This document shows positions 50,197 to 58,149 of a DNA stretch of 64,000 nucleotides, in pieces. A program made the translations under genes and the position numbers. A model generated the notes under the pieces. The model had not been told where the DNA came from and made no database searches. It saw nothing but the letters and a program-made list of their open reading frames with translations. The first letter of the stretch is position 1. Every line of letters begins with the position of its first letter. The DNA comes from Roseibium album (lineage in GTDB: Bacteria > Pseudomonadota > Alphaproteobacteria > Rhizobiales > Stappiaceae): positions 186,001-250,000 of the forward strand of contig CXTY01000019.1 of NCBI GenBank assembly GCA_001404055.1. The letters run 5' to 3'.

Positions 50197-52542
50197 ATGA
50201 TGAAACACGACAAAATCACCGAAACAGACCAGTCAATCAGCGGCGCTGTTCAGACAGACCGCCGACATGACAGCGCTGAGAAACACGTAACCGGCCAGGC
50301 AGACTATTGCGACGACATTGCCGAGCCTTATGGCACGTTGCATGCCTATCTTGGTGTATCGACCATCGCACACGGACTGATCCGCAATGTGGATCTTTCA
50401 AAGGTTCTCAGTGCTCCTGGTGTTGTGGGTGTCCTGACAGCAGATGACGTTCCCGGCAGCAATGACATCAGCCCGACCGGCCAGAACGACGAGCCTGTTT
50501 TCCCGACCGAAAAAACCGAGTTCTTTGGTCAACCGCTGTTTGCGGTGATTGCCGAAACACGAGAGGCAGCCCGGCGCGCAGCTGAACTTGCCAACGTCGA
50601 CTATGAAGTACTTCCGCATGCACTTGACCCGCTGGAGGCGACTGAAGCCGGTTATCCGTTCGTTACGGCTCCTTTGAAACTAGAGCGTGGAGACTCGAAG
50701 GCGGCTCTCAAAACTGCAGAGCACCGGATCAAGGGGCAACTGAACATTGGTGGCCAGGACCACATGTATCTGGAAGGCCATATCGCCTTTGCCCTGCCCG
50801 GGGAAGACGACGATGTCGTCGTGCACTGCTCCACCCAGCACCCAAGTGAAGCCCAGCACATGGTGGCCCATGTTCTAGGTGTTCCATCCAACGCGGTAAC
50901 TGTGAATGTCCGGCGTATGGGAGGCGGGTTTGGCGGCAAGGAAAGCCAGATGAACCTCTTCTGCGTCGTTGCTGCCATAGCCGCAAAGAAATGGAACCGC
51001 CCCGTCAAGATCCGCCCCGACCGCGACCAGGACATGACGGCAACGGGCAAGCGCCACGATTTCGTTGTCGACTATGACGTTGCTTTTGATGGCGACGGGC
51101 GCATTCAGGCTGTCGACGGAAGTTTCGCCGCCCGCTGCGGCTATTCCTCAGACCTCAGTGGTCCGGTAACAGACCGCGCACTGTTTCATGCCGACAACGC
51201 CTATTTTTATCCCAATGTCCGCCTGACCAGTCGGCCAATGAAGACCAACACGGTTTCCAACACCGCCTTTCGTGGCTTTGGTGGCCCACAGGGCGTGGTT
51301 GCCGCAGAGCGCATGATCGAAGAGATCGCCTATGCCCTTGGCAAGGACCCCCTCGAGATCCGCAAGACAAACTTCTATGGAGATCGGACCGATGGTCGGA
51401 ACCTGACGCCTTATCATCAGGAAGTTGAAGACAACATTCTTCACCGGCTGATCGGCGAACTGGAAACGAATTCTGATTATCAGGCGCGCCGCCAGGCGAT
51501 CCTCGAGCACAATGCCCGCTCCACCATAATCAAAAAGGGCATTGCACTGACGCCGGTGAAATTCGGCATTTCCTTTACAGCGACCTGGTACAATCAGGCC
51601 GGATCGCTGATCCACATCTACAATGACGGTTCGATCCACCTGAACCACGGCGGCACGGAAATGGGCCAGGGCCTCAACACCAAGGTCGCTCAGATTGTCG
51701 CCGACGCTCTTCAGGTCGATTTCGAACGAATCAAGATCACCAAGACCACTACCGAAAAGGTTCCGAACACGTCGGCGACGGCCGCATCCTCCGGATCGGA
51801 CCTTAACGGTATGGCCGCTCTGGACGCTGCCGAGCAGCTGAAAGAGCGGCTGGTGGCCTTTGCCGCAGAAAATTGGAACGTATCGCCGGACACAGTGGTG
51901 TTCCGTAACAACATGGTGCAGATCGGACAGGAAGCCGTTTCCTTCGACGATCTGGTGCGCAAGGCCTATATGGCCCGCGTCCACCTCTCCGCTGCCGGCT
52001 TTTACAAAACGCCCAAGATTCACTGGGACCGCGCTGCCGGAAAAGGCCGTCCGTTCTATTACTACTCGTATGGCGCGGCGTGTTCGGAGGTCTCCGTCGA
52101 TACGCTGACAGGCGAGTACCGCATCGAACAGACCGATATCCTGCATGACGTCGGCAGATCGCTGAACCCGATCCTGGACAAGGGGCAGGTCGAAGGCGCG
52201 TTCATACAGGGTATGGGCTGGCTGACCACGGAAGAACTGTGGTGGGACAAGGCCGGTCGACTGCGTACCCACGCGCCGTCCACCTACAAGATCCCGCTTG
52301 CGTCCGACCGGCCTCGCAAATTTGATGTTCGCCTGGCCGAGTGGTCAGAAAACAAGGAAAGAACGATCAAGCGGTCAAAGGCCGTCGGAGAACCGCCGTT
52401 CATGCTCGGTATTTCCGTGTTTGAAGCCCTGTCCATGGCCGTTGCCAGTGTCGCTGAGTACCGCGAGTGCCCGCGTCTGGATGCGCCAGCAACCCCGGAG
52501 CGGGTCTTGCTCGCAGTCGAGCGTTTGAGAGCAGGCAGCTGA
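50197..52542 (+). CDS. xdhB: Xanthine dehydrogenase large subunit (molybdopterin)
   Basis: 781 aa, the molybdenum-cofactor subunit that hydroxylates hypoxanthine and xanthine to urate. GMGGFGGKES-like RMGGGFGGKES and FRGFGGPQG are cofactor loops, GGTEMGQGLNTKVAQ and ATAASSGSDLNG are dithiolene contacts, and the active-site base is E732 in VGEPPFMLG. Substrate-orienting residues in YGDRTDGRNLTPY and FRGFG are in the xanthine dehydrogenase pattern. ATG at 50197, 11 bases after xdhA; a second ATG follows directly. It assembles with XdhA in the cytosol and needs XdhC for cofactor insertion. Confidence 0.95.
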   Translation: MMKHDKITETDQSISGAVQTDRRHDSAEKHVTGQADYCDDIAEPYGTLHAYLGVSTIAHGLIRNVDLSKVLSAPGVVGVLTADDVPGSNDISPTGQNDEPVFPTEKTEFFGQPLFAVIAETREAARRAAELANVDYEVLPHALDPLEATEAGYPFVTAPLKLERGDSKAALKTAEHRIKGQLNIGGQDHMYLEGHIAFALPGEDDDVVVHCSTQHPSEAQHMVAHVLGVPSNAVTVNVRRMGGGFGGKESQMNLFCVVAAIAAKKWNRPVKIRPDRDQDMTATGKRHDFVVDYDVAFDGDGRIQAVDGSFAARCGYSSDLSGPVTDRALFHADNAYFYPNVRLTSRPMKTNTVSNTAFRGFGGPQGVVAAERMIEEIAYALGKDPLEIRKTNFYGDRTDGRNLTPYHQEVEDNILHRLIGELETNSDYQARRQAILEHNARSTIIKKGIALTPVKFGISFTATWYNQAGSLIHIYNDGSIHLNHGGTEMGQGLNTKVAQIVADALQVDFERIKITKTTTEKVPNTSATAASSGSDLNGMAALDAAEQLKERLVAFAAENWNVSPDTVVFRNNMVQIGQEAVSFDDLVRKAYMARVHLSAAGFYKTPKIHWDRAAGKGRPFYYYSYGAACSEVSVDTLTGEYRIEQTDILHDVGRSLNPILDKGQVEGAFIQGMGWLTTEELWWDKAGRLRTHAPSTYKIPLASDRPRKFDVRLAEWSENKERTIKRSKAVGEPPFMLGISVFEALSMAVASVAEYRECPRLDAPATPERVLLAVERLRAGS

Positions 52543-52546
52543 GATC

Positions 52547-53401
52547 ATGGCCAGCTCCACCACCATCGCCCTTGAGTTCCTTGCCGCAGATCGTCCGATC
52601 GTGCGCGTTAAACTGACACGGGTTCGCGGATCGTCTCCCCGGGAAGCGGGAACCGAGATGTTTGTTTCGTCGGCGAGCCTGTTGGGTACGATTGGTGGTG
52701 GTCATCTTGAGCACATTGCCATTACCCAGGCGCGTATGATGCTGTCCGAAGGCACGCTGAGCACGCATCTCGATCTACCGCTCGGACCGGAAATCGGACA
52801 ATGCTGCGGCGGCCGGGTGGAACTTCAGCTGACCCGGATGAGCCATAACGACCGGACAAGTGCGCAACAGCGCATTCAGGATCAACAGGTTGATCAGCCA
52901 CATGTTTTCATCATGGGTGCGGGTCATGTGGGCCGTGCCATTGCCAACCTTCTGCAACATGCCCCGGTGCAGTGTGTCCTTGTCGACATGCGCGAAGAGG
53001 AACTGGCGAACTGTTCTGCTGATGTCGACAAGCGTCTTCGGGCCATCCCGGAAGTCGACATCTTCAACGCGCGCCCGGGTAGCGCCTTTGTCGTGCTGAC
53101 GCATGACCACGGCCTCGATTTTCTTCTGACGTCAGCAGCGCTCGAACTCGGCCACGCTGCCTATGTCGGAATGATCGGTTCGGCCACCAAACGCGCCAAA
53201 CTGAGCTCCTGGTGCCGAACCCACTGCAACGGACTGTCAATCGACAATCTGACTTGCCCCATTGGAGCGACCGGAAGCCGGGACAAGAGACCTGAGCTGA
53301 TCGCCACATTTGTTGCCGCCGAAGTCCTGACAGCCCTCACCGAAGGCAATCAGGCGATCGACGGCAGGGAGGATGCTGCGCTGCTTGAAGCCGCGCAGTG
53401 A
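52547..53401 (+). CDS. xdhC: Xanthine dehydrogenase accessory protein XdhC
   Basis: 284 aa. It binds and sulfurates molybdenum cofactor and delivers it to XdhB. The N-terminal half has RVRGSSPREAGTEMFV, GTIGGGHLEHIAI and the cysteine-bearing GQCCGGRVEL; the C-terminal half is a Rossmann-like domain with FIMGAGHVGRAIANLL and YVGMIGSATKRAKL. All are standard in the family. The ATG is 5 bases after the xdhB stop. It does not form part of the finished enzyme. Confidence 0.93.
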   Translation: MASSTTIALEFLAADRPIVRVKLTRVRGSSPREAGTEMFVSSASLLGTIGGGHLEHIAITQARMMLSEGTLSTHLDLPLGPEIGQCCGGRVELQLTRMSHNDRTSAQQRIQDQQVDQPHVFIMGAGHVGRAIANLLQHAPVQCVLVDMREEELANCSADVDKRLRAIPEVDIFNARPGSAFVVLTHDHGLDFLLTSAALELGHAAYVGMIGSATKRAKLSSWCRTHCNGLSIDNLTCPIGATGSRDKRPELIATFVAAEVLTALTEGNQAIDGREDAALLEAAQ

Positions 53402-53471
53402 AAAAATGGCCGTTCCACCATCGCGGGAGATGAGGTGGATCCGCCGGTATAATCTGGAAAGGAGACCCGAA

Positions 53472-55055
53472 ATGCGGGTTGGGAGTTACGATTACAAGCT
53501 GTTTTCGCGCGGGGATTTCAGTGCCTTCTGGGCGCTGTTTACCGATAACCTCGTCAATCTGATGGTGCTGTCGGGCATCTGTCAGTTCGTCTTTCAAATG
53601 CCGGCAGAAATCGTCTATGGCCGCATCGTGCCGGGCGCTGCTATCGCTATTCTGGCCGGTATTATCGTTTATGTGCAACTTGCCAAGCGGGCTGCAGCGC
53701 GACATGGCCGAGCCGTGACGGCGTTGCCATACGGCATCTCGACACCCGTCATGTTTGTCTATCTGTTCGGTGTGATCGGGCCGATCTACTGGTCGACAAA
53801 CGATCCCGTACTAGCCTGGCAAGTCGGCATCGGCGCCGGTTTCATGGGCGGGATTGTTGCAGGCCTTGGTGCAATTGTGGGCCCATGGCTCAAGAAAGTA
53901 ACCCCGCGCGCCGGCATGCTCGGAACCCTATGTGGCATCGCGCTGGTCTTCATCGGAACGGTTCCGCTGGCAACCGTCTTCGAAAACCCGTTCGTTGGCT
54001 TTGCCTCGATGATCATCATCCTGTGGGGTCTGGTCGGCAGGTTCCGCCTACCCTTCAACATCCCGGCCGGTTTGCTTGCGCTCATCGTCGGAACAGTGGT
54101 TGCGATCCTGATTGGCCAGTCTTCCGTCAGCCTGGACGGCGTCGGCTTTTATCCTCCGGTCCCTTACTTTGGTGACTTGATCGCTGGTATCCAGCATCTC
54201 TTTGCGAACCCGGAGCTGTTCCTGGTCCTCGTACCGGTCCAGATCTACAACTTCATCGAAACGATGAACAATGTGGAGAGCGCCGAAGCAGCTGGTGACC
54301 ATTATCCGGTCGCGACCTGCCAGATCACCGATGGTGCCGGCACAATGATCGGCGCATTGTTCGGCTCACCGTTCCCGACCACGGCCTATATCGGTCATCC
54401 GGCGTACAAGCGCATGGGTGCCCATGCCGGTTATGTAATTGGTGTCGGTCTCGTGATCCCGCTCGCAGCGTTCTTCGGGTTCCTTGCCTTCTTGAGCAAT
54501 CTGATCCCGGTCGCCGCTGCTGCACCTGTGTTAGTGTTCGTGGCCCTTAGCCTGATCACCAACACGGCCCATGCTGTTAAAACCGAACACATGGCCGCTG
54601 TTACCATTGCGATGATGCCGCATGTCTCCAGCTTCCTGGTCATCAAGTGGGGCTCACTGATGGGCGCGCTCGCAGCGACGGGTGCTCAAGGTGTATTGCC
54701 ACTGGGCAATCCGGAACTGACAGCAGCGCTATTGCAGCAGGGTGCCCACTATGAAGGTCATCTTGCCCTGAGCCAGGGCGCGATCCTGACCGGACTTATC
54801 TGGGGTGCGATTGTTGCAAGTGTAATCGACGGTCGGTTCCGCAACGCCGGAGGTTTTGCCTTCGCGGCATTCGTCATGTCCTCCGTTGGTATCGTCCACT
54901 CCGCAACGCTGCATTGGCCTGAGTTCAGCGCCGTCAGTCTCGGTTACCTGATCGCCGCAGCGTTCCTGCTCATCTATCCGATCTTCCACAAGGAAGAAGC
55001 AGGTGTTCAGGACGCTCAACCTTTACCGGATGCTCACCTCAATCCGGGTGAATAA
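53472..55055 (+). CDS. NCS2-type purine permease, AzgA-like branch
   Basis: 527 aa from the ATG at 53472, where AAAGGAGA lies 7 bases upstream; the frame is open back to 53373 but that part overlaps xdhC. About 12-14 membrane segments. Motifs include VMFVYLFGVIGPIYW, NVESAEAAGDHYPVATCQI and GALFGSPFPTTAYIGHPAYKRMGA (core PFPTTAYIGHPAYK), which resemble AzgA/GhxP-type hypoxanthine-guanine permeases more than XanQ-type ones. A guanine or hypoxanthine substrate would fit the guanine deaminase gene that follows. The exact subfamily is uncertain. Confidence 0.75.
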   Translation: MRVGSYDYKLFSRGDFSAFWALFTDNLVNLMVLSGICQFVFQMPAEIVYGRIVPGAAIAILAGIIVYVQLAKRAAARHGRAVTALPYGISTPVMFVYLFGVIGPIYWSTNDPVLAWQVGIGAGFMGGIVAGLGAIVGPWLKKVTPRAGMLGTLCGIALVFIGTVPLATVFENPFVGFASMIIILWGLVGRFRLPFNIPAGLLALIVGTVVAILIGQSSVSLDGVGFYPPVPYFGDLIAGIQHLFANPELFLVLVPVQIYNFIETMNNVESAEAAGDHYPVATCQITDGAGTMIGALFGSPFPTTAYIGHPAYKRMGAHAGYVIGVGLVIPLAAFFGFLAFLSNLIPVAAAAPVLVFVALSLITNTAHAVKTEHMAAVTIAMMPHVSSFLVIKWGSLMGALAATGAQGVLPLGNPELTAALLQQGAHYEGHLALSQGAILTGLIWGAIVASVIDGRFRNAGGFAFAAFVMSSVGIVHSATLHWPEFSAVSLGYLIAAAFLLIYPIFHKEEAGVQDAQPLPDAHLNPGE

Positions 55056-55074
55056 CACGGCAAACCAAAAACCA

Positions 55075-55099
55075 TTCGGGGTGGGCCTTCCGCCCCGAA
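55075..55099 (+). other. Small hairpin between permease and guaD
   Basis: TTCGGGG (55075-55081) pairs with CCCCGAA (55093-55099) around an 11-base loop, 25 bases before guaD. There is no T-run; it may be a processing or stability element. Confidence 0.4.
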
Positions 55100-55123
55100 A
55101 ACCTCACAATCTGGATAATCTCG

Positions 55124-56473
55124 ATGCAATCTGATCGCTTGCTGCTCCGCGGACGCATTCTCACTTTTCGGTCCGAACCTCAATCACCGGATGACACTTC
55201 TGCCTACACATATATCGAAGACGGTGCCCTGCTGATTGCCGGTGGGGTGATCCTTGCAAGAGGCACCTACAACGATGTTATTGCAGAAGCCGGGGAGGCA
55301 AGGGTCGTCGATCACCGACCGCATCTTTTGACGGCTGGCTTCATCGACACGCACATCCACTTTCCGCAAGTTCAGATTATTGCTTCCTGGGGCGCGCAGC
55401 TTCTCGACTGGCTCAACACCTATACATTTCCGGAAGAAACACGCTTCGCCGATGATGGCCACGCTGCTGCCATGGCGTCCCGTTTCTTCGATCTCCTGAT
55501 CAGTCACGGCACCACGACGAGCGTTGCTTATTGTTCAGTCCATAAGGGCTCAGCCAACGCCTACTTTCAAGAGGCGGAACGACGCGACATGCGAGTCATC
55601 GGTGGCAAGGTTCTGATGGACAGGAACGCGCCGGATGGACTGCGCGATACACCGCAAGGCGGATACGACGACAGCAAGGAATTGATCAACTCCTGGCATG
55701 GCAAAGGCCGCGCGCATTATGCAATCACACCTAGATTTGCCATCACCTCGACGCCAGAACAAATGGTCATGGCCGGGGTACTTGTTGCAGAACACCCTGA
55801 CTGTTTTGTGCAGACTCACCTGTCAGAAAACCGCAATGAGATCGCCTACACGCTGGAACTTTACCCAGAAGCGCGTGACTATCTGGACGTCTATCAGAGA
55901 TACGGTCTTCTTAGCGAGAAGATGCTGCTTGGCCATTCGATCCATCTTGAAAATCGTGAAATCGACGCTCTTGCGGAAACGGGTGCACGACCGGTTTTCT
56001 GCCCGACGTCCAACCTCTTTCTCGGCAGCGGATTGTTCGACGACGCTGGTCTCAAGGCAAAAGGCATAACCAACGCCATTGCAACAGACATCGGAGCCGG
56101 AACCAGCTATTCCATGCTTCAGACCCTCAACGAAGGCTACAAGATCCTCCAGCTACAGAACCAGAAGCTGCATCCCTTGCAGGCGTTTCACTGGATCACC
56201 AGGGGCAATGCGATTGCACTCGGCCTGGAAGACAAGATTGGAACGCTGGAGCCGGGAACCGAGGCCGACATCGTTGTTCTGAACGCCAGGGCAACCGATG
56301 CAATGTCTTTGCGCATGGAGCGGGCAAACTCGCTCAGCGAAGAGCTGTTCGTTCTCCAGATGCTCGGCGATGATCGCACTATTGACGAGGTTTACGTGGC
56401 CGGGCGGGCCCAGAAGGGCGGAAAGGCCATTTCCTATCCCTTGCAAGAAAGCACCCAGGTTTTGGCTTCCTGA
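55124..56473 (+). CDS. guaD: Guanine deaminase
   Basis: 449-aa zinc amidohydrolase that deaminates guanine to xanthine. The metal-binding HxH is in GFIDTHIHFPQ near residue 82, PQVQIIASWGAQLLDWLNTYTFPEE (core WLNTYTFPEE) is guanine-deaminase specific, then HLSENRNE and LLGHSIHL carry the later histidines and ATDIGAGTSYSMLQT the catalytic aspartate. It follows the AzgA-like permease by 68 bases and precedes converging soeC by 24. It links guanine salvage to XdhABC upstream. Cytosolic. Confidence 0.95.
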   Translation: MQSDRLLLRGRILTFRSEPQSPDDTSAYTYIEDGALLIAGGVILARGTYNDVIAEAGEARVVDHRPHLLTAGFIDTHIHFPQVQIIASWGAQLLDWLNTYTFPEETRFADDGHAAAMASRFFDLLISHGTTTSVAYCSVHKGSANAYFQEAERRDMRVIGGKVLMDRNAPDGLRDTPQGGYDDSKELINSWHGKGRAHYAITPRFAITSTPEQMVMAGVLVAEHPDCFVQTHLSENRNEIAYTLELYPEARDYLDVYQRYGLLSEKMLLGHSIHLENREIDALAETGARPVFCPTSNLFLGSGLFDDAGLKAKGITNAIATDIGAGTSYSMLQTLNEGYKILQLQNQKLHPLQAFHWITRGNAIALGLEDKIGTLEPGTEADIVVLNARATDAMSLRMERANSLSEELFVLQMLGDDRTIDEVYVAGRAQKGGKAISYPLQESTQVLAS

Positions 56474-56497
56474 AATCCGAACGGGCTAAATCGCTCC

Positions 56498-57403
56498 TCA
56501 AGACGCGTTGGAAGCTTGGGAGCGTTCCGTCCTTTTGCCGTAATACAGCCCAACCACATGCTCGGCCTCTGCAAAAAACAGCCACCTGGAAGCAAAAGTT
56601 CCCACCAGGAAGCAGAGGATTGCAGCTCCAGCGGAATAAGGACTGGCAGGCGTGATCAATACGATGGCCACAGGCAGCACGATCATTCCGATAAAGGCAA
56701 TCACGCGCAGTTTTTGTGCGTGCTTGCGACCAACCACATAGACCATTTCCTTCAGAAGATAATTGGTTCCCGTATGTGGTGGCTCAAACATCCTCACCTT
56801 GCCGATGTCACCAAGTCCGGTGGCTGTTTCAATGGTGTGCCCACGCTCCGCGAAGCGTCGGTCACCCAGAACCCAATGTAAGATCTGGACTACTCCAGCG
56901 ATTACCAACAGCATGAAAGCCGCGCGCCACTGCAAGGCCAGCACCGCGCCTCCAGCCAAGGACAGGCTTACCAAATGCAGCGGTGTCAGCCAGTGGTTCC
57001 AGCGGGGGATCGTAGCAAGTTGCGTATAGATCATTGCCGTTGCAAATACAGTTGCAACGCTTAACGCAGCGCCGATCAGGCCAAGTGGCGCAATCAGCTT
57101 CCCAAGAAACACCGCGCAAAATCCGTAGAGCCCCATGAAAACAAGCGCGCCTACTGAAAGCCAAGCTTCACGCGACAGCCAACTGGTCTGCCACTGACTG
57201 AAGGCCTTGAGCGCTCTTTGGGGGTTTCCAAGATGAAAAGTCGAGGCGACGAGCCCACCAATCGCCATGGCATAGCCAAGTGCAAAACAGAAAAACGCGC
57301 TCCACCCGGTCACGGTTGGAAGTCCAAGGCCAAGAAATGCCAGATAGCCAAACCCAAGACCTGACAGAACGGTAAATACGATAACAGACGGGGCCGGATG
57401 CAT
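56498..57403 (-). CDS. soeC: Sulfite dehydrogenase membrane anchor
   Basis: 301-aa DmsC/NrfD-type integral membrane protein with about eight helices. It anchors the SoeAB complex to the inner membrane and passes electrons to quinone. The N-terminus HPAPSVIVFTVLSGLGFGYLAFLGLG is family-like and WQTSWLSREAW is a typical loop. Its ATG overlaps the soeB stop in TGATG. The gene order soeA-soeB-soeC next to xsc supports sulfite oxidation rather than DMSO reduction. It converges with guaD. Confidence 0.85.
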   Translation of the reverse strand: MHPAPSVIVFTVLSGLGFGYLAFLGLGLPTVTGWSAFFCFALGYAMAIGGLVASTFHLGNPQRALKAFSQWQTSWLSREAWLSVGALVFMGLYGFCAVFLGKLIAPLGLIGAALSVATVFATAMIYTQLATIPRWNHWLTPLHLVSLSLAGGAVLALQWRAAFMLLVIAGVVQILHWVLGDRRFAERGHTIETATGLGDIGKVRMFEPPHTGTNYLLKEMVYVVGRKHAQKLRVIAFIGMIVLPVAIVLITPASPYSAGAAILCFLVGTFASRWLFFAEAEHVVGLYYGKRTERSQASNAS

Positions 57404-58149
57404 CAGATTGCCTCCAAGGCCTTGTCGAGCCAGCCGAGGAAGCCCTTGGGCCCTTCGGTGACAGACGTGAGTTCAGTCGCGGTCGGTTCAAGGTCTCGCA
57501 TCTTGTCCTTGGGTCGGGGCGGCAGATATTTGTTGACAGGTCTGGTTCCCTGTTCAGGCATCAGATCCATGCCGCCGCGCTCTGCCACAAGACGTGAAAC
57601 ATTGCTGTCAGGATCGCTGAAGTCTCCGAAGTGCCGCGCGCCTGACGGACAGGTTCGCACACAGGCCGGGACCTGGTCTTCTTCAGGCAGGTTCTCGTTG
57701 TAGATCCTGTCCACACAAAGCGTGCATTTCTTCATCACGCCTGCCGCCTGGTCCAACTCGCGCGCGCCATAGGGACATGCCCAGGCACACAGGCCACAGC
57801 CGATGCAGGCGTCTTCATTCACCAGAACAATGCCGTCTTCACTTCGCTTGTAGCTGGCGCCGGTCGGACAGACAGTGACACAGGGCGCATCTTCACAGTG
57901 AAGACAGGATTTCGGGAAATGAACTGTCTGGGCCGCTCCTTCGCACGGCTGCACTTCGAACGAATGAACCCTATTCAGAAATGACCCTTGCGGATCGCCG
58001 CCATAGGCGTCGATATCGCTGAGCGGTGCGCCATAATTCTCGGTGTTCCAGCCTTTGCAAGCGATCACGCAGGCATGGCAGCCAACGCAGGTATCCAGAT
58101 CGATGACGAGGCCAAGTTTTTTGTCAGTCTGGTCGGGCAACTGGGTCAT
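57403..58149 (-). CDS. soeB: Sulfite dehydrogenase iron-sulfur subunit
   Basis: 248-aa electron-transfer subunit with four [4Fe-4S] sites: CVGCHACVIACKGWN, CLHCEDAPCVTVCPTGA, CIGCGLCAWACPYGA and KCTLCVDRI with VPACVRTCPSGA. It carries electrons between the molybdenum subunit and the membrane anchor. It lacks a signal peptide, as expected for a cytoplasmic complex. Both its ends overlap neighbouring genes (ATGA with soeA, TGATG with soeC). Confidence 0.92.
   Translation of the reverse strand: MTQLPDQTDKKLGLVIDLDTCVGCHACVIACKGWNTENYGAPLSDIDAYGGDPQGSFLNRVHSFEVQPCEGAAQTVHFPKSCLHCEDAPCVTVCPTGASYKRSEDGIVLVNEDACIGCGLCAWACPYGARELDQAAGVMKKCTLCVDRIYNENLPEEDQVPACVRTCPSGARHFGDFSDPDSNVSRLVAERGGMDLMPEQGTRPVNKYLPPRPKDKMRDLEPTATELTSVTEGPKGFLGWLDKALEAI

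Noticed and set aside
51148-52272. A 374-codon frame antisense to xdhB
   Set aside because: xdhB is unmistakable on the plus strand and the antisense translation shows no domain.
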